From NCBI GenBank assembly GCA_014695175.1, contig JACJNV010000305.1:1-37720 (forward strand): a DNA stretch of 37,720 nucleotides. The letters are read 5' to 3'. A program made the translations under genes and the position numbers. The notes beneath the pieces were generated by a model, which saw nothing but the letters and a program-made list of their open reading frames with translations, was not told the origin of the DNA and searched no databases. This stretch comes from Microcoleus sp. FACHB-DQ6 (lineage in GTDB: Bacteria; Cyanobacteriota; Cyanobacteriia; Cyanobacteriales; Microcoleaceae). This document shows, piece by piece, positions 24,101-32,588 of this stretch (the first letter of the stretch is position 1; each line of letters starts with the position of its first letter).

Positions 24101-27100
24101 ATGGTTCACATTAAACGGATCGAACTGACGAACTTTAAATCTTTTGGCGGCACGACGGCCATTCCCGTGCTGCCCGGTTTTACTGTGGTTTCCGGGCCCA
24201 ACGGTTCTGGGAAGTCCAACATCCTCGACGCTTTGCTGTTTTGTCTGGGACTTTCGAGTTCTAAGGGAATGCGGGCTGAACGTTTGCCGGATTTGGTCAA
24301 CAGCGCCCAAAACAAACGCGGTACGATCGAAGCTAGCGTGACTGCGACTTTTGCGCTGGAAGATGTGGGGGAGGAATGGTTCGCCCGGGATGAAGATGAG
24401 GAGGAAAATGCAGCAGATGAGTTATCTGTTGAAGCAGAGGAAGTCGAAGGGATAGAAACTGCCGAAACTCAAGACAACAACGGCCAATCATCTTCTGTCA
24501 ATCGAAAATCGAAAATCGAAAATCGAAAATCGGAAGAGTTATCTGTTGAAGATGTAGAAGAGATTGAAATCGCAGCAACTCAAGACAACAACGGACAACT
24601 ACTCGCTACTAATAAAAACTCCAAAATCCCAAATCCAAAACCGGATGAGTGGAGTGTGACCCGCAAACTTCGGGTAACTCGCCAAGGTACTTACACTTCA
24701 ACTTATTACATTAACGGCCAACCTTGCACGCTGACTCAACTTCACGAACAACTCAACCGCTTGCGAATTTATCCCGAAGGCTATAACGTCGTGCTGCAAG
24801 GAGACGTTACCAGCATTATTTCGATGAATTCTAAGGAACGCAGAGAAATCATTGACGAATTGGCTGGGGTGGCTCAGTTCGATCGCAAAATCTCTTTAGC
24901 TAGGCAGAAGTTGGATGAAGTTAAGGAGGTGGAAGAACGCAGCAGGATTGTAGAAAAAGAGCTGATTTCTCAGCGCGATAGGCTGGCTTCGGATCGCACA
25001 AAAGCGGAAAAATATCAAAAGCTGCGGGCGGAATTTCAAGAAAAGTCGCAGTGGGAAATTGTGCTCAAATTCCGGCAATTGCAGCAACAAGAATGGAAGT
25101 TGCGAGAACAAATCGAAACGGGCGATCGCACTTCTGCATCTCTCACCGAACAACTGCAAGCAATTAGTACCCAAATTCAAGAAGCAACCGCCGAACTTGA
25201 CGCGCTGAATGCCCGTGTTAAAGCTTTGGGAGAGTCGGAATTGTTGGCTTTGCAAGCGACGATTGCGACTCAGGAAGCGGAACGGCGGCAACTGCAAAAC
25301 CGCAAACAGGATTTGGAAAAAACTGCTGGGCAAATGGCGGCTAGCATAGCACAAACTGAGGAAGAAGTTCGACAATTTAAGCAAAGTTTGGAGCAAATTG
25401 AGATTGAAATATCTTATGTTAAGTCTCAGCAGGGGAGTTTTCAGGAACAACGGGATGCAGCCCAGCAAAGTTTAGATGAAAGTCGGGAAGTTGCAAATGC
25501 GATCGCCTCGACGGCCGAAGTTTGGGTACAGCAGCAAACGGAACTGCACCGCCAAATCGAAACAATTCAACAAACTTTGGAACCACAGCGTACAGAACAA
25601 GCTACCATTGGAGAAAGAGCCGATCGCCTGCAAAGTCAAATTCAAGAACAAAACCAATCGCTGCAAGTATTGGAACAGGAAATTGCAGCGAAAAAAGAGC
25701 AGCAATCTCGCCTTGTGGAAACAAAAGGCGTTGCATCTTTGCAAGTAGAATCGCTGACTCAGATTTTAGTCGAAGCCGAACAAGAATTGCAACTGCAACA
25801 GGAAACTCAAACTCGTTTGTTGGAAGAACAGCGGGAAAGACAGCGCAAATTAGACAAACTAGAAGTGCAGTTTCAAGCACTGCAAGAAGCGACGGGAACG
25901 TTTACTGCAAAAATTGTCGCGCAAAGCGGAATTGGCGGAGTTTGCGGCTTGGTGGCTCAACTGGGCAGGGTAGAACCGCGCTATCAGTTGGCGCTGGAAA
26001 TTGCCGCAGGCGGGCGCATGGGAAATATGGTGGTGGAAGATGACAGCGTGGCTGCTGCTGCGATCGAATTGCTGAAACAAAAACGGGCGGGAAGGATGAC
26101 GTTTTTGCCTTTGAATAAGATTAGAGGCGGCAGGTATTCGGTGAATGAAAATTTGCGGCGCGCGGCGGGATTTGTGGATGCGGCTGTTAATTTGATTGAT
26201 TGCGATTCCCGGTATCAGGAAATTTTTGCTTACGTTTTTGGCAGTACGGTTGTGTTTAGCAACCTCAGCGACGCCCGCCGCTATTTGGGACAGTACCGGA
26301 TTGTCACTTTGGACGGGGAAATTTTGGAAACTAGCGGGGCGATGACTGGGGGAAGTTCTACTAATAGATCTACGTTGCATTTTGGCACGGTTGAGGCTAG
26401 TGAGGCTGCTAGTGAAGCGCGGACGATCGCCTTTTTGCAAGAAAGGTTGGAGGAAATTGAGCGGATTTTGGAACGGTGCAAAATTGCGATCGAGCGCGCC
26501 TCTGTTGCAGTTAAAACTCGCAGCCAAGAATTGATGGAAGCGAAACAAAATTTGCGCGAAAATCAGTTGCGCTTGGAACAGTTGGATTCGGAAATTAAGA
26601 ATTTGCAAGCGCAACAGGAACAAGTGCGATCGCAAATTGCGAAAAACACACAGGAATTAACTAATTCGCGATCGAGATTGCAGTTGCTGGAACGAGAATT
26701 GCCCGCACAGGAAACTCAATTGCAGCAGTACCGCCAAACTTTGGCGCAGTTGGAAGAGTCGAACAGTCACAGCGAATGGCAGCAAATGCAATCGAGTTTG
26801 CGCGCTCTAGAAGCGCAGCTCCAAGAGCGAGAATTGGCTCTGAGAAACGTCCAGCAGCGCCTTGTAGACTTGGAAAATCAATTCGGGCGTTTGGAAGACA
26901 AAATTAAGGAAGGCAGCGAGAAATTGCAGGAATGGCAAGTGCAGCAAAATGCGGGTGCGGATGCACTCGCTCGCATTGTTTCGCAGCAGTTAGAACTCGA
27001 TCGGCAAATTGCGGAAGCTAAGGCGGCTTTGGGGGAAATTGAGGAAAAATTGGGCGTGGAAAAGGGAGAGCGCGATCGGGCGGAATCTCAACTGCGAGAG

Positions 27101-27904
27101 AAGCATTTAGCCAAACAGCAGTTACAATGGCAGTTGCAAAAACTCCACGAAACCCAGCAAGAACGCCGGGAACAATTGAGCGCAGTCCGCACTCTATTGG
27201 AAGCGCAGCGGGCGGAAATGCCAGACCCCGTGCCGTCGATTCCTGAAAATGTCGAGAAAGCCAATTTGACGGAATTGCAGCAGGAAGTAAAGGCGATCGC
27301 CAAACGCATTCAAGCTTTAGAACCGGTCAATATGCTAGCCTTGGAAGAGTACAACCGCACTCAAGAACGCCTTCAAGAATTGAGTCAAAAATTGACGACA
27401 TTGGAAGGAGAACGCACTGAACTGCTGTTGAGAATCGAAAATTTTACCACACTCAGGCGGCGCGCTTTTAAAGAAGCTTTCGACGCGGTTAACGAGAACT
27501 TCCAGACTATCTTTGCGGAACTTTCCGAAGGCGACGGCTATCTCCAGCTAGATGACCAGGAAGACCCCTTCAGCAGCGGCTTGAATTTGGTCGCTCACCC
27601 GAAGGGCAAACCCGTACAGCGGCTGGCTTCCATGTCTGGAGGCGAAAAGTCGCTGACGGCGCTGAGTTTTATTTTTGCGCTGCAACGCTACCGCCCATCT
27701 ACGTTTTACGCTTTTGATGAAGTGGATATGTTTCTGGATGGGGCAAATGTGGAGCGATTGGCTAGAATGATAAAACGACAGTCGGAACAAGCCCAGTTTA
27801 TTGTGGTGAGTTTGCGGCGACCTATGATTCAATCGGCTGAGCGTACAATTGGCGTTACTCAAGCGCGCGGAGCTTATACTCAAGTCATAGGACTGAAGTT
27901 GTAG
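24101..27904 (+). CDS. smc: Chromosome segregation protein SMC
   Basis: The ATPase that compacts and helps segregate the chromosome. At 1267 residues it is a full-length SMC: Walker A GPNGSGKSN (32-40) in the N-terminal head, a long Gln/Glu-rich coiled coil, a hinge at about residues 600-750 (SGIGGVCGLVAQLGRVEPRYQLALEIAAGGRMGNMVVEDD), the returning coil, then the signature MSGGEKS from residue 1178 and Walker B FYAFDEVD near 1204. Residues about 97-183 form an acidic, low-complexity insertion in the N-terminal head with two similar units of about 39 residues (from 106 and 145), partly encoded by AATCGAA heptamers. The PRC-barrel gene follows on the same strand after 68 bases. Confidence 0.97.
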   Translation: MVHIKRIELTNFKSFGGTTAIPVLPGFTVVSGPNGSGKSNILDALLFCLGLSSSKGMRAERLPDLVNSAQNKRGTIEASVTATFALEDVGEEWFARDEDEEENAADELSVEAEEVEGIETAETQDNNGQSSSVNRKSKIENRKSEELSVEDVEEIEIAATQDNNGQLLATNKNSKIPNPKPDEWSVTRKLRVTRQGTYTSTYYINGQPCTLTQLHEQLNRLRIYPEGYNVVLQGDVTSIISMNSKERREIIDELAGVAQFDRKISLARQKLDEVKEVEERSRIVEKELISQRDRLASDRTKAEKYQKLRAEFQEKSQWEIVLKFRQLQQQEWKLREQIETGDRTSASLTEQLQAISTQIQEATAELDALNARVKALGESELLALQATIATQEAERRQLQNRKQDLEKTAGQMAASIAQTEEEVRQFKQSLEQIEIEISYVKSQQGSFQEQRDAAQQSLDESREVANAIASTAEVWVQQQTELHRQIETIQQTLEPQRTEQATIGERADRLQSQIQEQNQSLQVLEQEIAAKKEQQSRLVETKGVASLQVESLTQILVEAEQELQLQQETQTRLLEEQRERQRKLDKLEVQFQALQEATGTFTAKIVAQSGIGGVCGLVAQLGRVEPRYQLALEIAAGGRMGNMVVEDDSVAAAAIELLKQKRAGRMTFLPLNKIRGGRYSVNENLRRAAGFVDAAVNLIDCDSRYQEIFAYVFGSTVVFSNLSDARRYLGQYRIVTLDGEILETSGAMTGGSSTNRSTLHFGTVEASEAASEARTIAFLQERLEEIERILERCKIAIERASVAVKTRSQELMEAKQNLRENQLRLEQLDSEIKNLQAQQEQVRSQIAKNTQELTNSRSRLQLLERELPAQETQLQQYRQTLAQLEESNSHSEWQQMQSSLRALEAQLQERELALRNVQQRLVDLENQFGRLEDKIKEGSEKLQEWQVQQNAGADALARIVSQQLELDRQIAEAKAALGEIEEKLGVEKGERDRAESQLREKHLAKQQLQWQLQKLHETQQERREQLSAVRTLLEAQRAEMPDPVPSIPENVEKANLTELQQEVKAIAKRIQALEPVNMLALEEYNRTQERLQELSQKLTTLEGERTELLLRIENFTTLRRRAFKEAFDAVNENFQTIFAELSEGDGYLQLDDQEDPFSSGLNLVAHPKGKPVQRLASMSGGEKSLTALSFIFALQRYRPSTFYAFDEVDMFLDGANVERLARMIKRQSEQAQFIVVSLRRPMIQSAERTIGVTQARGAYTQVIGLKL
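24416..24645 (+). repeat. Internal duplication and AATCGAA heptamers inside smc
   Basis: GAGTTATCTGTTGAAG...CTCAAGACAACAACGG occurs twice (from 24418 and from 24536), offset about 118 bases. The first unit ends in nearly five AATCGAA heptamers (24500-24532), the second in a related A-rich stretch (24614-24642). Reading frame is kept through both. Confidence 0.85.
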
Positions 27905-27972
27905 TCCCGGAGTCTCTGTTAACGATCGTGTTGAGTGATATATGTACTTAATAAATCAGGATTAAACTTAGA

Positions 27973-28998
27973 ATGACCTCCGAACAAATTTGCCAACGCT
28001 CCGACATTCTCGGCACTCAAGTCATCACCCGCGACAGAGGTAAACGCTTGGGGGTGGTTAGTCAATTGTGGGTGGACATTGACCGGCGGGAAGTTGTGGC
28101 GATCGGTCTGCGAGATAATATATTTGCGGTCGCTGGAATGCCGAGGTTTATGTTCCTCAGCAATGTCAGTGAAATCGGCGACGTGCTGTTGGTGGAAGAT
28201 GAGAGCGCGATCGAAGATGATGTTGATGTTGAAGCCTACAGCATTTTGATTAACAGCGAAGTTATTACCGAAACCGGCGAACTTTTAGGTAGGGTGCGGG
28301 GCTTTAGGTTCGACCCCGAAGACGGTAAGTTAGTTTCTATAATTATCGCTTCCCTGGGAATCCCCCAAATCCCCGACCAAGTTCTCAGCACTTACGAGTT
28401 GGGGATTGAAGAAATTGTCAGCAGCGGCCCGAATCGCTTGATTGTGTTTGAAGGTTCCGAGGAAAGGCTCAGGCAGCTTAGTGTGGGTTTGCTGGAGCGC
28501 GTCGGTTTGGGCCAAGCACCTTGGGAACGGGAAGAGGACGAGGCAGGTTATTATCCGAAACCCGTGGCTACGGGAAATCAATTGGGCCCGGGCGTGCGGA
28601 TACCTGCACCGGAAATGCGGAGCCGGGTAGCTGCGCCTGCGGTGGAGGAAGTTCCTTGGGACGAGGATTCGCAGTGGAACCGACCGCAGGTGCGACAACC
28701 GCAGCAGCAGATGCGCGCGGTGCAGCCTGAGCCGCTCATCGACGCTTACGAGGATTACGAAGAGGATAATTGGGGCGGCGAGGAGGACGATTACGAGGAG
28801 GAGTACGAGGCGAAGCCGCAGTACACTCGCTCTGAGAGTTCTCGCCCGAAGGCGCCTGTGGTCGAGTACGAGTACGAGGATGATGTGGAGGCCGATGCTT
28901 GGGCTGACGATGAGGCACCGAAGCCTTACCAGGCTCCTCGGGTGAATATCCCTGAGAAGACTAAGACTCCTGAGTACGAGGAGGAGCCTGGTTATTAG
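27973..28998 (+). CDS. PRC-barrel domain protein with acidic tail
   Basis: A 341-residue protein with two PRC-barrel units: residues about 8-75 (SDILGTQVITRDRGKRLGVVSQLWVDIDRREVVAIGL) and about 90-160 (YSILINSEVITETGELLGRVRGFRFDPEDGKLVSIII). The C-terminal half is rich in Pro, Glu, Asp and Tyr (repeated YE(E/D)) with no predicted fold. PRC barrels occur in photosynthetic reaction-centre H subunits, RimM and other adaptor proteins; in cyanobacteria their partners are mostly unknown. It lies 68 bases after smc and may be cotranscribed. The base use of the acidic tail is GAG/TAC-rich, unlike the rest of the gene. Confidence 0.85.
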   Translation: MTSEQICQRSDILGTQVITRDRGKRLGVVSQLWVDIDRREVVAIGLRDNIFAVAGMPRFMFLSNVSEIGDVLLVEDESAIEDDVDVEAYSILINSEVITETGELLGRVRGFRFDPEDGKLVSIIIASLGIPQIPDQVLSTYELGIEEIVSSGPNRLIVFEGSEERLRQLSVGLLERVGLGQAPWEREEDEAGYYPKPVATGNQLGPGVRIPAPEMRSRVAAPAVEEVPWDEDSQWNRPQVRQPQQQMRAVQPEPLIDAYEDYEEDNWGGEEDDYEEEYEAKPQYTRSESSRPKAPVVEYEYEDDVEADAWADDEAPKPYQAPRVNIPEKTKTPEYEEEPGY

Positions 28999-28999
28999 A

Positions 29000-29288
29000 A
29001 ATTAATCGCTCGGTTGGGCGGGTTTACGAGATTGTGTGTTTTAGACATAGATAGTTGGTAAAACCCGCCCCTACAGACCATTGTAGGGGCGGGTTTTACA
29101 AACAATATCGGCGTAAGACCAACAATATAATAAACCCGCCCCCGCCCAACGAATAATCGGAATCTACATTTTTTTGGAGTATCTCGAACATCAGGTTAAT
29201 CTAGATTATCGGCTGTGTGGGGGCGGGTTTATCTAAATTGTTTGTGAACCTCAAATATTGTTTGTAAAACCCGCCCCTACGTTAAATT
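29000..29288. repeat. Cluster of GGGGCGGGTTT dispersed palindromes
   Basis: GTAAAACCCGCCCCTAC (29058-29074) and GTAGGGGCGGGTTTTAC (29083-29099) form a perfect 17-bp hairpin with an eight-base loop. Further AAACCCGCCCC/GGGGCGGGTTT units lie near 29133, 29218 and 29268, and again near 37436-37495. The first hairpin may terminate the smc-PRC transcript. Confidence 0.85.
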
Positions 29289-30314
29289 ATGAAAAAAAAC
29301 TTTATTAAAACCTCTATTTTCCAAGTAATAACATATCTAATTTTTCCCATTTTTTTATCTACCACCACGGCTGAAATTGTCTTACGAGTTGCGGGATACA
29401 AACCCTGGCAAATACAAAATGTTGATGTGGCCGTCGAACCCAAAGGTAACTTTTTTACCAAGGACTCGGAACTTGGCTACAAGCATTTGCCGGGTCAATT
29501 CAAGGTGACACTTAACGGCAATTACTCATTTAATACAACTCATCTCAATAATAGTTTAAGAATAACACATCCCCTCAATACTTACAATTTATTATCGTCA
29601 AAAAAACCTGAGATTTGGATATTCGGCTGTTCTTTTACCTACGGTTGGTCATTGAATGACAGCGAAACTTATGCTTGGTTGCTGCAAGAGAAATTACCCA
29701 AATATGAAATAGTGAATTTTGGCGTTAACGGCTACGGCACGCTGCACTCGTTGATTCAATTCAAAGAAGCCCTCAAACAAGGAAATAAACCCCAAATTGC
29801 GGTGATTGCTTATGCGGGATTTCATGACCGCCGCAATACTTTGTTAAGGGCGAGAAGAAAGCAAATGGCTGCTTGGAATAAACTCGGTATTTTATTCCAG
29901 CCCGATGCTAGGCTGAATGGAGAAAATAATTTTACCTACAAGATGGCAAAACTTGAATATCACGAGTTCCCGCTGATGCGGGTTTCTGCATTAAGCCATT
30001 TTTTGGAGGTTAATTACAATCAATTTGAAGAGGGATTGTACAAAAGCCATGAGGTTTCTAAGGCAATTATTGAAGAGTTTAACCGTGTGGCTGAGGCTAA
30101 TGGTGTTAAGTTAGTTGTGGCGGGAATTAATACAGGTTCTGCTAAGATGTTGGAGGAGTTAAGTCAGGAGGGAATTGCTACGGCGGATATTTCGGTTGAT
30201 TTGAAAATACCTGCCAATAATAATTTACCTCATGACCTTCATCCAAGTGCGATCGCGAATCGGCAATATGCAGAAAAGTTGGAAGGTTTTTTGCAAGGTA
30301 CTGTTTTAAGGTAA
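29289..30314 (+). CDS. SGNH/GDSL-hydrolase-like, membrane-anchored protein
   Basis: A 341-residue protein with an N-terminal hydrophobic anchor (residues 8-33) and an extracytoplasmic SGNH-type domain. Block I is GCSFTYGWSLNDSETY with nucleophile Ser115, block II is VNFGVNGYGTLHS, block III is reduced to AYAGFHD (the usual Asn is absent), and block V is DLHPSA with Asp316 and His318. Relatives include esterases and O-acetyltransferases that modify cell-surface glycans. Its place ahead of three membrane glycosyltransferase-like genes fits a role in surface-sugar acylation or deacylation, which is inference. The start has no clear ribosome site. Confidence 0.75.
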   Translation: MKKNFIKTSIFQVITYLIFPIFLSTTTAEIVLRVAGYKPWQIQNVDVAVEPKGNFFTKDSELGYKHLPGQFKVTLNGNYSFNTTHLNNSLRITHPLNTYNLLSSKKPEIWIFGCSFTYGWSLNDSETYAWLLQEKLPKYEIVNFGVNGYGTLHSLIQFKEALKQGNKPQIAVIAYAGFHDRRNTLLRARRKQMAAWNKLGILFQPDARLNGENNFTYKMAKLEYHEFPLMRVSALSHFLEVNYNQFEEGLYKSHEVSKAIIEEFNRVAEANGVKLVVAGINTGSAKMLEELSQEGIATADISVDLKIPANNNLPHDLHPSAIANRQYAEKLEGFLQGTVLR

Positions 30315-30317
30315 GTT

Positions 30318-30392
30318 AACGAACCGCGAAGGCGCAAAGGGCGCGAAGGAAGAGAGAAAGAAGAAGTTTATAAGTTATTTAGGGTTGCGAGA
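30318..30392. repeat. GCGAAGGCGCAAAGGGCGCGAAGG-type intergenic repeat
   Basis: The stretch after the SGNH gene stop carries ACCGCGAAGGCGCAAAGG and purine-rich units; the related ACCGCAGAGGGCGCAGAGGACG lies at 35579-35610. This is a dispersed non-coding family. Confidence 0.55.
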
Positions 30393-32576
30393 GTGATGGG
30401 ATTATTGGATTTTGTTTCTTTTAAATTGCCTCGCAAGAGTTTGATTGATGGCTTTTTTCTTTTTTTAGTTGTTCTTGTAACCGTGGCCGTTACATCAATC
30501 TATGTATCCAGCGAACATACTTTTTATTGGTGGGATTACGCGGGCTACAATACCGCTACAGTCAACACGGCAAATTTATTTCGAGACTCGCCAGATAAAG
30601 CATGGCGCGGAGTTATAGAATCCCTCTCTAAGGAAAAAAACCTATTAATCTCTTTGCCATTAGTGCCGTTTATTCTCTTATTTGGCGAGTCTCGGCTGAG
30701 TTACATTCTCAGCGTATCCCTGATTTATGTGCTGCCGTTTCGCCTGTTGCTGGGAGCAATTTCTGCAAAGCTAATTCCAGTTTATTCCCGCCGGGTGTTT
30801 TGGTCAACTGTGCTGCTGAGTTTATTAATTCCTATGACTTGGATACCGACTCTGCGGGGATATCTGGATACTGGCGGCTGTGTGTTTGTAGCCTTGGCAA
30901 TTTGGGTTTATTTGCAGGATGTTAAGCTGAAATCTTGGTGGAAAATCCCGTTAATTGGGTTTTTGCTGGCGGCGGCTATTCTGTTGCGGCGCCATTTTGC
31001 TTATAGTGCGATCGCATTTTTTGGTGCAGCGACTTTACAGGCTTTTATCGAGTTTATTGTACTAATATACCCTAGGAAAATGGCGTTGTCGTCTTCAAAA
31101 GACAAGGACGTGGCAATGCCGTTTGCCTACAGATGCTTGTTTGAATCCGCTGTAAAATTGGGCTTGATAGCTGTAACTAGCTTGACTATTTTAATGTTGG
31201 TAGCGGGAGATTTTACTCGCAGTGCTCTGACGGTTGACTACCGCAATTTGTATGTCGCTTGGAGTTTGCCTGTCAATGATATTTTAACTCGTTATGCGGA
31301 TTTTTACGGTTTGGGAACTTGGCTGCTGGTACTGATTGGTTTCTCGGCGGGAATTTTCGCCCGAACCCTGGTTCCGGCGGCGGCTATTTTTGTTTCGTTG
31401 TTTGGGGTTTTGTCGCTGGTTGAATGGCTGTTAGTTTTGCGTTACGGCTACTTGCACTATACAATTCATCTTACACCGATCGCACTTTTAGGACTATCCA
31501 CATTTTTCTGGACAACTTGGTTGACACTCAAGGGAAAAGCCCGGTATTTGATGCTGGGCGCGGCGGGTTTGTACCTGGTTGTAAATGCCGCAGTCGGGTT
31601 AATTCCTCTCACAATTGATTTGTCCAGACTGTTTATGGCTAATTTTCCGCCGTTAGTGCGCTCGGACTACGACGAAGTTGTAAAATTAGTAGAGTTTCTG
31701 CGACAATTAGCACCGAATGAAGAACCGATTTATATTGCCGGTGCTTCTAACAATTTCAATGCTAACATACTCAGACAAGCTAACCGAAAATTAAACCCGC
31801 CGGAGGGTTGGTGGAAATTAAATACAATTGGGCGGCCGCAAATTGACTCGCGCGATACTTACCCGCTACCGGAGTTGTTGCAGTCACAATATGCGGTGGT
31901 TGCTACACCTTTTCAGCAGGTGTTACCGACTGACGAACAAGTTTTGCGATCGCACGAACAAGATGTTGTTAAAGTTGTGTACGATGCCTTTACTCAAAAC
32001 TGGGAAATTGCCCGCGATTTCCAAGTGCTACCGGAACAGTTTAAGCTAGAAAACGGCGTGACAGTCAGCGTTTACCGGAGGGTGCGGCCGACTGATACAG
32101 CAACGGCAGTTAGGACTCTTGAGGCGATGCAGCGGCAAATAGTCGATCGGCCGGGCACGCAGTTAGATTGGATTAGTTTGCATCAATCAATCTACACAAG
32201 TGCTAATTATTCAGTCAGTCAAGAATCGGATAACCTATATAATATTGTAACTCATCCAATTAAAAACAGCCAGAAACTCGATACATCTTTCCTGTATTTA
32301 GGCTCTATCTCAGACAAAGTAAAAGTTACGGGTCAACTCAATTTACCTAACGAACAATGTCCGGGAATTGCCCTGCGCTTGACTTTGTGGGACAAGCAAG
32401 GTAAATTAGTAGACTCAGCAGAGATGGCTTATAGTCAAAAAAGTGCGATCGGCTTAAATCTATTAGTTGAGGGCAAAAATCCCCTTTATCTGCTGCTTGA
32501 GGTATTGAGTAGCAGCAAACAGGATTTAACAAACCAATGCCAACTGGAGATTAACAATTTAGCTGTCAGTAGGTAA
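30393..32576 (+). CDS. Multi-pass membrane protein, GT-C glycosyltransferase-like
   Basis: A 727-residue protein with about ten hydrophobic helices in the first 420 residues and a soluble C-terminal domain from about 430. The first extracytoplasmic loop holds FYWWDYAGYNTAT with Asp48, the place where GT-C enzymes (PMT/ArnT/STT3 types) carry a catalytic Asp. Such enzymes move a sugar from polyprenyl-phosphate onto a glycan or protein on the outer face of the plasma membrane. The soluble C-terminus is unusual and I do not recognise it. It is followed after 12 bases by another large membrane protein, so the two are likely cotranscribed. Activity is inferred from topology and motif only. Confidence 0.6.
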   Translation: MMGLLDFVSFKLPRKSLIDGFFLFLVVLVTVAVTSIYVSSEHTFYWWDYAGYNTATVNTANLFRDSPDKAWRGVIESLSKEKNLLISLPLVPFILLFGESRLSYILSVSLIYVLPFRLLLGAISAKLIPVYSRRVFWSTVLLSLLIPMTWIPTLRGYLDTGGCVFVALAIWVYLQDVKLKSWWKIPLIGFLLAAAILLRRHFAYSAIAFFGAATLQAFIEFIVLIYPRKMALSSSKDKDVAMPFAYRCLFESAVKLGLIAVTSLTILMLVAGDFTRSALTVDYRNLYVAWSLPVNDILTRYADFYGLGTWLLVLIGFSAGIFARTLVPAAAIFVSLFGVLSLVEWLLVLRYGYLHYTIHLTPIALLGLSTFFWTTWLTLKGKARYLMLGAAGLYLVVNAAVGLIPLTIDLSRLFMANFPPLVRSDYDEVVKLVEFLRQLAPNEEPIYIAGASNNFNANILRQANRKLNPPEGWWKLNTIGRPQIDSRDTYPLPELLQSQYAVVATPFQQVLPTDEQVLRSHEQDVVKVVYDAFTQNWEIARDFQVLPEQFKLENGVTVSVYRRVRPTDTATAVRTLEAMQRQIVDRPGTQLDWISLHQSIYTSANYSVSQESDNLYNIVTHPIKNSQKLDTSFLYLGSISDKVKVTGQLNLPNEQCPGIALRLTLWDKQGKLVDSAEMAYSQKSAIGLNLLVEGKNPLYLLLEVLSSSKQDLTNQCQLEINNLAVSR

Positions 32577-32588
32577 ATTGAACCGTCA

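Noticed and set aside
25476..26635. Long open frames antisense or out of phase within smc
   Set aside because: They are shadows of the Gln/Glu-rich coiled-coil coding sequence and have no independent start signals.
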